DNA from: Pycnopodia helianthoides
Lineage: Eukaryota > Echinodermata > Asteroidea > Forcipulatida > Asteriidae
Length of the DNA: 64,000 bases
Direction of reading: 5' to 3'
Assembly (NCBI GenBank): GCA_032158295.1
Contig: CM063261.1
Location: 3,844,001-3,908,000 of the forward strand
Notes under the pieces: generated by a model
Database searches by the model: none
What the model was told of the DNA's origin: nothing
The model's input: the letters and a program-made list of their open reading frames with translations, nothing else
Translations under genes and position numbers: made by a program
Shown here: in pieces, positions 33,601 to 47,000 of the stretch
How positions within the stretch are numbered: position 1 is the first letter of the stretch
Layout: each line of letters begins with the position of its first letter

Positions 33601-34559
33601 CCCCCTCCCCCATTCCCAGTGGTGAGTGTTATGCAAATGAAAAGTAGATGCTAACCATTTTTTGTCCTTCTACCCCACCAACCCCCCCCCCCCTCCTCCC
33701 ACCTTTAAAAAAAAAAAAAACCTTTATAAGAGACATAAAACTGACTAGTACGATGAGAAGAAAATGCCGGTAGGTCTGTTCGAGCCATCTGTTTACTAAT
33801 TTGCGCCAAGACTTCATGGAAATTTTTTTTTTTTTTTGGTGTGGTAAGGATTTCTTGCGTTCTGAATTACAAAGCATTTTTGGGGGGCTTGTCCTTTTTT
33901 CATGTCTCATTTATAACCTTGGCTTGTTGGCTAGTTACAGTGCTTCCTTGTAAATGAGAAACTTCATGTTGTTTTTGTGGGCTTATTTTTTTTATTTTTT
34001 TTTTTTTTATACAATATCCGAGTGATTATTTTCTCCTTCTGACATTTTGTGTTTTTTGCTCACATAGCCCTGTAATGAAAGGTTTTTTTCGTCTGAATTG
34101 CTTTTTCCAGAAACATCACAACTGTTTTCCAGTTTTGTTTTTGTTCACAGTTTTTAATTGTCTTTCTCCGAATCAACATTTAGAGAATTAATCATGGTAA
34201 AAATATGTCAGTTTCCCTTTGTGGTTTTTAATAAGAAAATTATCATCGGAGAGATTTTTTTTGTTGGGTGTGGTAAATGTTGATGACTGTTGGATTGAAA
34301 TGAATTATAATATAGCATAGGATTAAAAGATTTAATCAGGATCCATATTAAAAGCATAACAGAGGATTAAACAGAAAATACATATATATGTATATTTTTT
34401 TTGTTGTTGAAATGTTTGTTTTATTTCAAGAATTTAACGTTTAAAGAGGTTGAAGAATTAAATCTAGTGGGCTCAAGTTAACCGAGCTCATTTTGACCCA
34501 GAGCTGTTCAGTTACAGCCGGGAATCCAGCCTGGCTTTTATTGTAAATCATTCAGCAAC

Positions 34560-36240
34560 ATTTGGCTTACAATTGTTGCTGTATTCAAACAACACACACA
34601 CAACACACTGAAGAGCTGATCGCCAAACACTGTGTGTGGAGGCTGTCTTTATTGCGTGGGTCACACACACACACACACACACGCACATTGCAATGTCACA
34701 GTGTAACTAGACTGGACCCATCTACCTTATGTCCCTGTGTGCATGTAACATAGAGCCCCTCAGAATCAAAATCATGCCAACATGCATCCCCCATTCATAC
34801 ACAAAGTAGTATAAACCTTATGCATATTCATGAGCTCTTTGTTCAGACTGTTGTACCACTATACACAGTGTATGGTGTGCACTGAGGAGACTGGATTTTT
34901 TTTCTCCCTTCTTCTTTCAATTTCTATGTAGTGCCTTGGTTGGTAATTCAATACTTACTGAATGACCATGGGTTTGATAGCTGTACATGCATAGTGTATA
35001 CTACACTTGTCTTGCCTACTAGGTCAGATGAGAACAAGCTGGGTCGTTCCATTATCCATACAGGGATGTCAGCTCTTTCCAATCCCTCCGCAGTTGAACA
35101 ACCCTATGCTAACAGCATGTCTACATCAAAAAAGAAATAATAACACACACAAACAGCAGCTCTGATATTCACAAGTTAGATTATTGCTATTATAGATAGT
35201 TTAGCTGTGACCTTTTTTTTTTTTTTTTGCTTTCTTCTGGGGGGGAGTAGTGGTAGCCTTACCGGTTAGGGCGAGTTTCCTGTTCTTTGGTGGTGGATCA
35301 TGCCACAATCCTGTGCCCGCCCACTCGCTTGCAGATAATCACCCCTGTGGCTCCCGCAGTGGTACAGCCCATGCCAAGTAACAAAAGTGTCATTTGCAAA
35401 TGATTTGTAAGAGTGTATTATTGAGTCTGTGTGGATAGTGTATTCAATGTGACTAGCTAGCTGTGTTCACAACTCCACAACTAGTGAAGACCCAAGTGAA
35501 CGTACAAGAGGGGTTACCTTTTAATTGTATTGAGAGAAATCATAGCCACTTGTGTTGATAACTACCGTGGGAAACCGTATCGCAGAAAAACGACTGAGGG
35601 GGGAGACAGAGCTACTGGAGAGAAAGAAGAGAAGGAAAAAAAAAAAAAACCCGTGTGAGTTAAAATATTGGGTGCAAGTGGACAGACTGTGTACTAGAGG
35701 GAGCTAGGCGTTATTATTACTACTGAGTTGCAGCAAGGCTGGCCAGTGATCTGTACATGTTGGGATAGCCATGGTGAGTAGACAAGCATTTTATAGAGTA
35801 TACACTCGGATTGTGTGTTATGTATTGTGAATTCACAGGTATGATCAGCAGGCATTTGTTGTGTACATGACTGTCATTCCAGTCTGGATATGGTTTGACG
35901 CTGCGGTTGATGTTATGAACGCTCACTTATTATATTAATGTAAGGGACGTAGAAATCACTTCGAGAAGGGAACAAAATTAATACGTCGTGTGATCACAAT
36001 GAACGGGGTCGAAATAATGCTACCGGCTTCTTTCTATATTCCCTGGACGGGGACAGGTGAATCAAGCTCAAGTGGGGGGTAAAATTAATTGTGTGAATTG
36101 ATGGCTGATTTTATATGTAAAAGTCACGTCGAGCTGTCTGCATAATTTAGCCTTGTTAAATTCTGTGATTATATCGGTTTTGTTTTGTTTGTGTCAATTG
36201 TGTGTGTGTTTGTGGTTGTTGTGGAGAAAACCCCTTCAAA
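34560..36240. other. Repeat-poor intronic segment
   Basis: Apart from a (CA)n tract, a T run near 35213-35228 and an A run near 35636-35650 this 1.7 kb shows no window repeat. It includes short exon-like pieces (for example TTGGGATAGCCATG followed by GTGAGTAG near 35760-35780) but none with a supporting homologous peptide. Confidence 0.3.
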
Positions 36241-36297
36241 AAATTTAGTCAGTAGTCTGGCACCCTTTTCATTTTAAACACAATTTCTAACCCACAG

Positions 36298-36386
36298 TAT
36301 CAGGACGCCAGACTGGTACATTTATTCCATCCTATGTTTGGTAACCCACTCGTCGGGCACATGGACATCATGTGGCAGTCGATGAG
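36298..36386 (+). other. Exon-like segment, unproven
   Basis: Flanked by TTTCTAACCCACAG and GATGAG|GTACCT. One frame is open throughout and beyond: YQDARLVHLFHPMFGNPLVG then HMDIMWQSMR. It does not match any ZMIZ segment I know. The 89-bp length is not a multiple of three, so inclusion would shift frame unless it is a terminal or alternative first exon. Confidence 0.15.
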
Positions 36387-36539
36387 GTACCTGACTTTTC
36401 ACGGGTCAGTTCCAGTTTTGAAGGATCACATGCAATTGGATTTTTGTGTTAAAGGGAAACTATAGTATATAGAATACTCAGCATCAGTAAATGTACAGTT
36501 TAGATACCATCGATAATTTTAAAAAAAAATATTTTGACT

Positions 36540-36685
36540 GCTTCCAGGGGTTTTTCCCCCAAACCTTGGCTCCGGCTTGGGCTTCTGTTCCGGATCCGTT
36601 ATAAATTTTGGAGTGGCGTGTATTTTGCGTGCAGTGGTTCAACATTAAACGGAGCCCAGAGCCGAGGTTTTGGAAAGGCTCCAGT
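36540..36685. mobile_element. Short foldback element, diverged
   Basis: CCAAACCTTGGCTCCGGCTT and its approximate inverted partner AGCCGAGGTTTTGGAAAGGC enclose a GC-richer interior. It resembles the element at 4470-4630. Confidence 0.45.
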
Positions 36686-39600
36686 TATCCAAGAGTATAG
36701 CACAGAAATACTGGATCAACATTCCCCCCAAGATATTTAAAACTGTTGAATGCTTTCTTTCATTTGAAACCTTATCCCTTTTTTTTCTTGCCACCATTGG
36801 TCAAAGACAAGTTGTTAGTAAAGCCAGAAGCTTCCTACATTAGTACTAGCTACATGTACATTTAGATAATATACATGGTCTTATCTGGTGAACTCTAATC
36901 AGCTTGCAGTAACAACATTGAAATGTAGCCAGAAACAATACTCTGGGATTCCTTGGAGATTCACATTTTAGTTCCAGACAAATATCTAGTCCGAAACAGG
37001 GTTCCCACTAAATCCAGGCCTGGAAATTTCATCTATGAGAGGGCAAGGCCAGTTACATTTTTTTGCAATGGGCACTTTCATTTGGAAAATCTGAAAGTCT
37101 ATGGGAAACTTTTGTAGGGGCACCAAAGGCCAAGAGCCATGGCCTCCGTGGCCTCCGTGTAATTTTAGGCCTGAAATCTCAAGTAGCTCTGTAAAGTACA
37201 AAACTTTAAAAAAGAAAACGATGTGAGCACTTCTGTCTCTGTCCAACATTTGACACCGCCAGCACTGGTGTTGTGCCATGACCTGGTGACCCAGCCAACC
37301 AACAGTCAATATAAGTTGTAACACTATCCCATGTCCCTTCAAACTTTGCTGTAGTTTAGAAAGCACACACACACACATACAAGGACATTTGAACAGGATG
37401 TTATTAAATAACAGAAATTCCAGTAAAAGGGTAGCCCGATGATGGACCGGTAAATTTCCAGCCTTTTTCTTTTTTAAGAAGACACCTCATGTACTTCTCT
37501 CTACCCCTACAATCAAAACCAGGCCTCTAAATCCTGCACTGTGGGGTTGTTTTGATTGTGCTCGGCGGCACCGGTAATCAATAAGTGAGTGAAAAGGATG
37601 AACCCTGCAAACAGGACCTCCACGTCCCCCTCGCTTGCTGAATGTTCCTCTGATTACCAACCATTTACAAAAGTCTATCCAGGTATCCATGATCATCACT
37701 CCTCCCCCCCCCCCCCAATGGCCATTCTTTGAAAAGACACACACAGCCATTAATTCTAAACCAACTTGTAGCTTCACAAATGCTAACAAACCCCATATCC
37801 AAACATCCCCTTTGCTACACTAAGTTGACCAAGTGTCGTTTTAAATGCCTGGCCACACTTCCCTGCTTCACCTGTGCTCGATATCTACCCCCTCTCTCTC
37901 TCTCTCTCCCAAAAAAAAAAACCTCGCTAGGAATGTTCCTTTCTTAACGCACAGCCGCACACTTTCTTTGCCCCAATTTGTATATTGACTGGGATTGTCT
38001 TGTATAAATACAGTCGGAACAAGTTGTAGCTACACTATGGTTATACTAGTCTCCCGATAGAGTCCCCCCCATACACAGTTGTCTTTTGAGATGGAGGGTA
38101 TAACAAGCTTTTCTACTTTGCCCCCTAAAGCAGCTTATCCATACCCCAGTGACCCTGCAAAAGAGTGCTCCCTGTGTAAGCCAGCTAGTGTTGCCAAACC
38201 CTTATGCCAACCCCAGGTTTTTTTTGTTTGTTTGCCAATCTTGAAAAGTCAGTGAATGGCGGTCTCGGTGTAACCAGTTTGTATGTCCATTGATCTTGCA
38301 TAGAGGAATTAAGCACCCTTTTTCAATGGAAGTGCTGAACAAGATTTCACGAATAAGTTAAACAGAATACAGCACAGGCCTAGAAAGTTTTTTTTCTTCT
38401 AATCTTGGGCCAACTCAAAAAAAGTTTTGGGTGTCCCCCGTACTTGTGAATGTTATCGTTTAATGTGGCCTCTATTTTTTTTTTGGAAGAACATATTTTC
38501 AAGCCTTGTGCTTATTCGCCTTGCACTTAGTTTTCAATGAGAACAAGTGTTTAGTTTCTTGTGCCTGCTTGTTTTACGTTTAGTATATCTCAAGGCTCAT
38601 TGTTTAATTTGTCCTCAATATTTCTTTTAAAGAAGGTAAAAAAACTGTCCGACTGGAACTTTGAGCATATCTCGTAAATTTACTTTGACAAGTTCTATCA
38701 GGTTAGATGCTTTTTAGATAACATTATAAGGTTGCACTATTAACTAATTGATCGTACTAATTGCAAATAATATCATCTCTTGTGGTGGTATTGAAGCACA
38801 ACAGTAAAGAAATCCGTGCAGATTGTATTGAAATCGAACCCAGCAAGTATGTTCAATGATTCAATTTGGTCGGCCAGGCTCAGTCAGATCGGACGTGCTC
38901 TCTGCTGATTTGGCCGGTAATCGTACCACTTTGACCTGCGGTATTGTTGACAATTCAGGGGACCATTCACACCACAAAAGAATGCTCACTGGTAGTTCGT
39001 GTACATTGTTAGCAGTGTAACATGACAAGCGGCATTGTAAAATCTTTTTTTTTTTGTATTTTTTTTTTTTATCGGCTAAACACTATAACAGGGAAGAATG
39101 TTCATAATATATCGGCAAGATATTGGGGCAAGTTTGAAGCCTTGGTCCCCCCTGAGACAGGTTGACTGTCTGGCTGGTATATCAAAGCAGTGTTGTGTAC
39201 TGTGACCCAGGGGGTGACCTTAGCATGACCTTAAGTTGACCTGAATCTACCTCGAGTCCTTGTAATTACAGAAATTGCAAATCAAACGTGTTGGGGACTT
39301 TGGAATGCCCCTTTGTGTACTGATGATTTTGACTAACGGCTACATAAAGGTGGAAAACAAATAAACATAGGCCCAATTTTATGGTTTGTAAGTTTACATG
39401 AGGGATTGTTTGAAAAAAATTATATGATTTTGTCCACTGGTTTCATTTATTTTATTTATTTTTTTTGGGGGGGGGGAGGGGGGGGGAACTTGTAGAATAA
39501 AACTAGTAAAGAAATCAAACAAGATGTGTCTGTGATTGTGAATGGGGCAACTGTAGAAGTAGAACATGTGAGAAAAAAATTATGCCGAGGAAATAAAGCG

Positions 39601-40107
39601 ATGCATTGATAATGCTTTTACCATGGTGGCAACCTACCGGAGGTTTTGGTCGTCCCAAGTGGACGGTTACCAGCTAATAGCATCAGTGGTCCCCAGCCAG
39701 CCAAACACACTGGACTCCAATCATAGACACCATGGTCGTAATGAATTCACAATCTGTCCCAATTATACCCCATTTTGACTCTCACTTAGGTCCGTTTTTT
39801 TTGGTGTGTTGTTGTTACTTTTTTTTTGTCGTCCTCACCTTGTGGACAAGACCCAGTTTGTATAGATTTGTTTGTGAGTGTGTGAAGAGTCAGTATCGGA
39901 CAAAGACTGTCTAGAAAGCTGGGGTTGTGTGTGTGGGGGGGGGGGGAGATCAATGACATGGTGAGAGCTACAAGGTACATGCGATAGACGGTGTTTCTGC
40001 CCACATTAAACCCGACGTTACCTAGGCATGATGAAAATCTACTCTTGTGTCCTCGTTGTATGAAATGAAAAATACATTTTTATCTTATTTTTTTGTTACC
40101 ACCATGG

Positions 40108-40606
40108 GACTTGAGGCCTTGTCACACGGGGCAGTGTTTACAGGCAGCAACTGGGGAGGGGGGCAACCAACTGCCAAAAGAAGCACCACGGGAGTACCAC
40201 ATACATTTTTTCTAACAATATCTTACTGTCCCAAGAAAATTATGTTTAAATTAACATGTCGGGGGGGGGGTTCAAAAACTGGGGGTCATTCTAGACCCAT
40301 TTTTGGAAGTTTGGCCAGAGCACATTGAAATGAAACAAGTTCCTGGATTTTTTTCTACCTGGTGTTTATCTTGGATTTAAAAGCCCTACAGTGCATTTTG
40401 GAGCATTATAAATGGTTTTACTGTATGGTTTTGTGAATATGATCTGAAATAAAACAATAAATCGGCACGCAATTCACACTAATCAGCACGCAATTTGCGC
40501 GTGCATATGGAGAGCGAGCCCTGCATAGGAGCGTTTTTTTTTCTTAAAGTCAAGGAGATTGCCGAGAACTGGTTGCCTGTAAATTTCCCTGTGTGACCTA
40601 GCCCTT
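40108..40606. mobile_element. Long foldback element
   Basis: GAGGCCTTGTCACACGGGG..TTTACAGGCAGCAACT at the left is matched by the inverted form of AACTGGTTGCCTGTAAATTT..CCTGTGTGACCTAGCC at the right, about 40 bp of imperfect terminal inverted repeat. No transposase-like frame. Confidence 0.7.
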
Positions 40607-41190
40607 AGTTGTTTTTGTTTTTAATCAATTTGGTTGCGTGATTCACATTTTCAACTAAGTATGCTTAGTTAGTAACTGACAAGTAAACACATATTTGAAT
40701 TCTCCTAGAAGTACTTCCAGACGTGTGACTTCCAAACTAATTGTGCAATTGAGATGGTCTTTCCAAGAATGGCAAATTGTGTTAGAAATTGGAGTCATTA
40801 TCAGTCAACATCTGAGAGACCACTGAAGATTATTGTATTTCCCCAGGCAAGGCACACCTATAGTTTTTTTTCTTCTTCTGAATGACCTACATCGGCAACC
40901 ACACAAGATTTCACAATTCTGCCCACCAAGTTTCTTAGAAGTGACTCCTTACTGACCTCAAGTTGACCCTTTCGATATGATCACGGTGCTTTCATCTTTA
41001 TAAAAAAAAAAAAGCTGTTTCCTCATTTTCAATCCTACACTAAAAACACAGGCGTGCTATTTTTTGTGTACTGATTTTAGGATTTTTCTCAACATCTCCT
41101 TGAGCCTTCAATTTTCTTTAAAAGAAGTAAAGCAATCGCCAAAGGAAGAAAGGAATAGTAATTATGGTGATGCACAGAGTCAGTAATGTC

Positions 41191-41335
41191 CAGGGGGTCG
41201 ATTTCACAAAACTCTTCCTAACTTAGGACTAGTCCTAGGCAATGCTAAGAGATGGGACTAGTCTTAAGTTAAGACCAGTTACTGGTCCTAACTTCAGATA
41301 AGACTAGTCTTATGTCTTTGTGAAATCGGCCCCTG
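41191..41335. mobile_element. Foldback element family H (145 bp)
   Basis: CAGGGGGTCGATTTCACAAA and TTTGTGAAATCGGCCCCTG form terminal inverted repeats. The interior is built of GACTAGTCCTA / TAGGACTAGTC-like palindromes, so the whole element can fold back on itself. Confidence 0.8.
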
Positions 41336-41840
41336 ATTTGTTTGTGACATCTGGGAGGTTCTGGGTCTAGAAAAAGGGGAAACCAGGTCTGCTAGCCTTT
41401 TTTTTTTCAGGAATTTTTCAGGCAAATATCATCCTAGTAATTTTTTTATTTTTAAAAAAAATATTATATATATAGAAATCAATAGCTCGAAAATGTAATT
41501 TCTGAAAATATTTGGGAGGGTAATTTCTAGTTTCAAAACCTACAGAAAGATTTTGTTTAAACTCAGTTATTCTTTTTGCTCAATGTGATTTCATCTGGTT
41601 TAGGAATTCAACAGAGGCGACAAAGTCCCAAAGAAATTTTTCCCGTAGAAATATTACGATTGGACTGCAAGCGTTATAAAAAAAAGTTTGTGTTAAAAAT
41701 CTTGCACTTACAACTGTCTCCACTTTACATGTACTGTGTATACCCCACGATTTCAGGCAAACGGGCCAAACAACAACGTGTGAAAGACAAACAGTACAAT
41801 CGTTTTTAGGTGAACATTGTACCTTTATAATGTAGACTGT

Positions 41841-42253
41841 GCAGGGCTCGAATTTGGGGGAAAAAATCCACAAGACCACAGGACTTGTATCTCAAAATGT
41901 TTACTGGACCAGAAATAATTTTACAAGACCAGATTCATACTGAGAAAAGACTTCCTTGCACAGTTTAACTTGCATTTAATTGAACAAGCACTAAGACATA
42001 TAAGAGAAGATTTACCTCATTGTCTTTATAGTATAAGGGTATTATGTATAATTCAAATCATTACTCAAAGTCAACATTTGAACATAATTTGTTTCTGTTC
42101 AAAACATTATAGAGTGAGGTACATGTACTGTACATGAATCGTTATTGAATTGAAACCACAAGACTGCCGGACTTGTCTGGTCATGAGTTTACTGGCCCAA
42201 TGCTAAAATCACTGGCCTCGGGCCAGCGGTCCAGTGTCAAATTCGAGCCCTGC
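41841..42253. mobile_element. Foldback element with GCAGGGCTCGAATTT ends
   Basis: Perfect 15-bp terminal inverted repeats GCAGGGCTCGAATTT / AAATTCGAGCCCTGC. The interior has CCAGAAATAATTTTACAAGACC and CTGGCCTCGGGCCAGC. A partial relative may lie at 54920-55025 (GGCCAGTCACTGACAAAGTT). Confidence 0.8.
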
Positions 42254-42396
42254 TGTGTGACCTTGTCGGATGGTCTGACTAGCTAGCTGCAAGGAGCAGT
42301 CTGCCTGGTCGACTTTTTTAAAGGGAAGTTGGATCATTGGTCTAGGAAACTCACATTGGTCTAGTTTGCAGACCATGTACTCCAAAAAACTAACCT

Positions 42397-42530
42397 GGGC
42401 CCAATTTCATAGAACTGCTTTATAAGCACAAAAAGTAGCTAAGCACAACAAAATTATGCTTACCAGAATAAGGTTACCAGCCAGACTACCATGCCACAAG
42501 TACAATTTGTGACTGGTATCCTGCTCTTTT
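42397..42530 (+). mobile_element. Foldback element family G, left part
   Basis: GGGCCCAATTTCATAGAACTG followed by AGCACAAAAAGTAGCTAAGC and GGTTACCAGCCAGACTACCA. The right inverted repeat is missing. Confidence 0.7.
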
Positions 42531-42722
42531 TTGATTTTGATGTAAGATTTGTCGTTCTTCAACGACTTGGGGATGGCCGTTCCATTTTGGACTCTCTTTT
42601 AGATTACACATTTACAAAAGTTTGTTTGTAAAAATAATGGTTTGGTATTTTTAAAAACCTTATTGGAATGCCTGTGTAGGATGTGCAGATGCAGGTCACA
42701 GAGAGTGTGGGCACTCTTCACT

Positions 42723-43499
42723 TATAGGGAAGGTATACGATCGGTAATCACTCTAAAAATTTATGGCAATCAAAACTGACTTGGTTAGAAGTACGACAAC
42801 TTTCGATAGTATGAAGCATTTTGAGAAATATTTCAATTCAAAATAATGTGGATAATGGAAAAAGATGTCGGTTTTTTCCCCCAAAATTTGAATCTCAGAA
42901 ACGTTTCTGTTAGAAACGTTTCTGTTAGAAACGTTTCTCAGCTTCTGTTAGAAACGTTTCTCAGCTTCTGTTAGAAACCTTTCTCAGCTTCTGTTTGAAA
43001 CGTTTCTCAGCTTCTGTTAGAAACGTTTCTCAGCTTCTGTTAGAAACTTTCTCAGCTTCTGTTAGAAACGTTTCTCAGCTTCTGTTAGAAACGTTTCTCA
43101 GCTTCTGTTAGAAACGTTTCTCAGCTTCTGTTTGAAACGTTTCTCAGCTTCTGTTAGGAACGTTTCTCAGCTTCTGTTAGAAACGTTTCTCAGCTTCTGT
43201 TTGAAACGTTTCTCAGCTTCTGTTTGAAACGTTTCTCAGCTTCTGTTAGAAACGTTCTCAGCTTCTGTTAGAAACATTTCTCAGCTTCTGTTAGAAACGT
43301 TTCTCAGCTTGTGTATTCCTATCAGGGATTATTCTTCATGCTTAGACATAACCGCTCCAGATTGTTGGCAATACCTCCAAAATGCCACCCCCTTTTGAAA
43401 TGAAATTTTCACAGGTTAGTTTTATTGTATGTATCTACATTTATCTATGATTAAAACAATCGAACGGTTCCAAAAACCAAAGGTATACTTTGCCTTTAA
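42723..43499 (+). mobile_element. MITE family F, copy 3, expanded by an internal tandem array
   Basis: The outer parts match family F (left GGGAAGGTATACGATCGGTA, right CCAAAGGTATACTTTGCCTT then TAA). The interior, a single AAACGTTTCTCAG-like block in other copies, has become a 19-unit array (42893-43308), about doubling the element length. Confidence 0.88.
42893..43308. repeat. 23-bp palindromic tandem array, about 19 units
   Basis: Each unit combines CTTCTGTT with AGAAACGTTTCT and CAG. AGAAACGTTTCT is a perfect 12-bp palindrome, so the array can form many hairpins or a slipped structure. Variant units (TTGAAACG, GGAACG, AACCTTTC) are scattered. The first two or three spacers are shorter (14 bp), showing how the array may have begun. 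Confidence 0.92.
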
Positions 43500-43936
43500 G
43501 TCGACTTGACTTATAATGATCAGTTCACCATTTGCAAGGCTGGTTGGTGTTTGACCTTGTCCCCTCCATCAAGGTAACTTAGGCTTGAAATTGAACAAAA
43601 AAAGGCTGGTGGGTGACACAGTGGTGTTTATGGAATAATTAACAGTCTGCAATTAGTGATGCAAGCCAACAATCATATATTTAATAGTTACTTACGACCG
43701 CAGGGGGGAGGACGTGAAGGCCGATTGTATTGTGAATCGGTGGCGAGAAATTCAGCTAAGAGTTTTACAAAGTTGAGGGCTTCTCGATTCGATGAGTGGA
43801 CAATGGTATAATTGGTGAAGTATTCGAGATCACTTTGTCAATTATTCTTACTTAAGGTTGATCAAGGAGCAATCGGTGTTAAGAAGTTATGCCACTTCAA
43901 ATTCTGTTATCAAATTGAGTAAACTATGACCAATTG

Positions 43937-44040
43937 AGGCAAATTATAAAAGTTGTTTTTTTACAATATGAACAAATAGAAGTTTCTAAACAAAATTATA
44001 AAAGTTGGTTTTCACAATATGAACAAATAGAAGTTTCTAA
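43937..44040 (+). repeat. Tandem duplication, about 52-bp unit, two copies
   Basis: AAATTATAAAAGTTG followed by CAATATGAACAAATAGAAGT and TTCTAAA occurs twice in direct succession with few differences. Confidence 0.85.
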
Positions 44041-47000
44041 AAAAAAAAAATCAGTTACACACCATGTGTTAGATCAGGGATATCTACTAGCGTAGATTGC
44101 TGTCTGTTGATGCAACATCCGTCATGTATTGGCAGCCGCCAGTTTGCAGGAAATGGGGTAAATAGAATTGTAGCACACTGTGAAATAGTTCCTTGATAAT
44201 AAGTAATAACCCCCGACTTGAAAAACCGGGAGAGTTCAACTGGTATTTCAGGGCAGCGCTGCAATTCATTGGGCTAGTTTAAAGGGGAAAAAAAGCAAGT
44301 GAAACTGAGGTCTTAGCTTTTTTTTTCTGCGAACTTTAAATACTAGGTTGATGATTATTAAGTGTTTATTTAAACTGTTTCGGGGCGACGGCTACAAACA
44401 AAGTCTGGAATCTTTGGTACAAGCCCAGGTCAGGTTGTGTCTGAAGGTAGCCATTTAAAATTTTCTTCAAGCCTGCTGTTACAGCCTGATCTTGTCGTCT
44501 GAGGTCTAGGGTCAACTCGTGGGTGAAATACGTCCGATAGACCCTTAGGATACTGGTCTTGCCAGCCCACCAACTGAAGGGGGGTCTCGGGCTACACATT
44601 TTTTTTCTTGTCAGTTTCTACAACGGCAGACTTCAAAGCATACTTCCTTCTCGCTTTTATACTGCTGGTGTTTTTTCTGTCAACTTGAACTCTCCTTTAG
44701 CAGGGAATCGTTGATTCATGTTGTCAACTTGGCGTGTAGAAAACTGGGGTCAAGTGGCCGACCACTTACACAAGGAAGGAAGGCATTTTTGCTTTTTTTT
44801 TTTACAAAGTGTCGAATGTAACTTCCAAGGAGAGTATAAATGTGTTCAGGTTTTGCTTCGTGGTAATTGAACGAATGCTTATAATATTCTTGTGGATTTC
44901 TTTACTGCCCACTTTTTTTGGCGGGGGGGGGGGGGGAGGGAGGGAAACTTCAATTTTTAAAGTTGCTTCTTGTTTTTAGGAAACATATTTTGTCAATACT
45001 TTTAATCGGGAAAGATTTTGAGGCTTACATTTTTGCCTTACAATACATGTAGTTCATGTTATTTTACAAGATGTCCTTTTGTAATGCGTGAATTGATTCA
45101 TATCAGAGAAAAATACAGCAACTTTCATTTCGATTCTATTTTTAACTTCACAACTTTAGGGTACCGGTACGGGGGCCTTTTCTGTTGGATCTTTAGTGTT
45201 TAAGTGTTGTCTAGCCACGGACCAATTTCTCGGGGTTAGTGTACTGGCCTTTGTACTTTTTATATTTCCTAATTCCAGACATGTACTCGGGTCATCTAAA
45301 ATCACGTAGCTGATGACGGCTCGGCTTTTTTTTTTTTTTTTTTTTAAACTCTCTGGTAGTGGTTGTTATGGGAGCATTGCCAAACTGAGCTTGTGAAGCA
45401 GTAACCTTTAGTGCACTCAGAGTTTCCTGAACCTAGATCCAGTTTCCTAAGCTGCCTATGTGTGACCTCACTTTGACCTCTTAGCTTAAAGGGGCAGGAA
45501 AATGTTAGTCGTCTGAAAAGAGAAAAGAAAAGAAACTCATGGAAATAAAATCTGTATTTGTACAAAATATATCCTCCCCAAAAAGTAAATAGAGAAGAAA
45601 AGGGAAGCAAATCACACCTCCACATTTAAATTCAAGTGGTTGACACTGAAAAACTTATCGGCGTAGCTTCTTCCAGAGTTTGAATTACTGGTTTGTGAAA
45701 ACAAAAATCGCCTGTGCGCACCACAACAACTTCCCATTCGTGTTGATCACAAAAACAAATTGAAACATTCCCTGTTGATATGCAACACCCTTTAAATCAG
45801 ATCAATTTATTGACTTTGTAAAAAAAATCTCCGAAGTGTTCCTCTAGAGCCGGGACCGCCTAACGTGTAACAAGTGCCCTGTGTTTTTGTCTTCCGCTTA
45901 ACTCTGCGTAGTGTTGTATTGTTACTTCAAAATTGTTACTTAGGGCCCGAGAAACATTTACTTTAAACATGTAGATATCGTTTCCTTAGAACGGCAGTGG
46001 CACTTATTCAAAAACAATTTTTTACATGCGAATGCTCTGATGGTCTCAACTCTTTTACTTTTTTTTCCCGCGTTTAATAGGAGCAAAAATATTATGGAGA
46101 GGAATTCAACAGCAGTCCTTGATTGCTTATATAATTGCCCCCCATCTAAATTCAAATTACCACCGTGCGAGGAAGCGCCGTCTTCGCCACGAAAAACTAA
46201 CTTTCAACTTTATTCAACAATTTCAAGAACAGATCCAAAATTCAGAGAATTATTATCTCGGTGTAAATCTTACAAATAATCGATCACTTCCCTTGGCTAA
46301 ATCCTCCTTTTGAATAACATCAACTCGGAGGCTCTCTCCCCCCCCCCTCTCCCCCAAGAAACGTGGACCCTGTGCCAATGCACCCTCGAGAGAGAGAGAG
46401 AGAGAGAGTGTAGAAGAATGAGAACCTAGTCATCGGCGGTTTACAATCGTTAGCATTTACAATCCGGCAGCCGTATTGGTTTACTGATTATAGAAGAAAT
46501 GCCAAGTGAGTTGGCTGAATTGCTCAATGATCACCTCTCAGGTGACTGGGTTACATTGTACCTTGCCGGAGTTGTTATGTACTCAGCAAGGGTAAACTCG
46601 TTTAGACAAGACCAGTTTGTAAATGCCTAGTTACATGTAGGTACATGAATGCTTTTGCTCTGCCCTGTTTTTTTTTTTTTTTTGGCAATGGTTGCCCTCT
46701 TAAAGGTGCTGTCGTGAGTAAAAAAAAAAATTATTTTTTTTTTAATTACTGTAGTGTGCATAACAATATGAGGGTGGAATGCCCCTTTGAAGACATGGCG
46801 CAGGACTGTGAACAGGCTAAATTCAAACCGACAAACTTATCAAAAGAGTGATGGAACTATGGATACTCTATTAATTTATCTTTAGGAAACCTTGGAATGT
46901 TTCAACTGAAAGAAAAAAAAGTCATACTTTCTTTGGCAGACTTCCAAGAAAGCAAACTAGATGCATTGTTGTATTGTAAAGTTTTGTTGTAGTAATGTTA

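Noticed and set aside
33379..33636. 85-codon G/R-rich minus-strand frame
   Set aside because: Driven by C-rich runs on the plus strand; no domain or splice context.
36990..37200. Possible repeat with CCATGGCCTCCGTGGCCTCC
   Set aside because: It looks repetitive, but no second copy or inverted ends could be found in the window.
42893..43308. Could the regular 23-bp array be a CRISPR array
   Set aside because: There are no unique spacers, units are directly tandem, it lies inside a MITE, and the genome is clearly animal.
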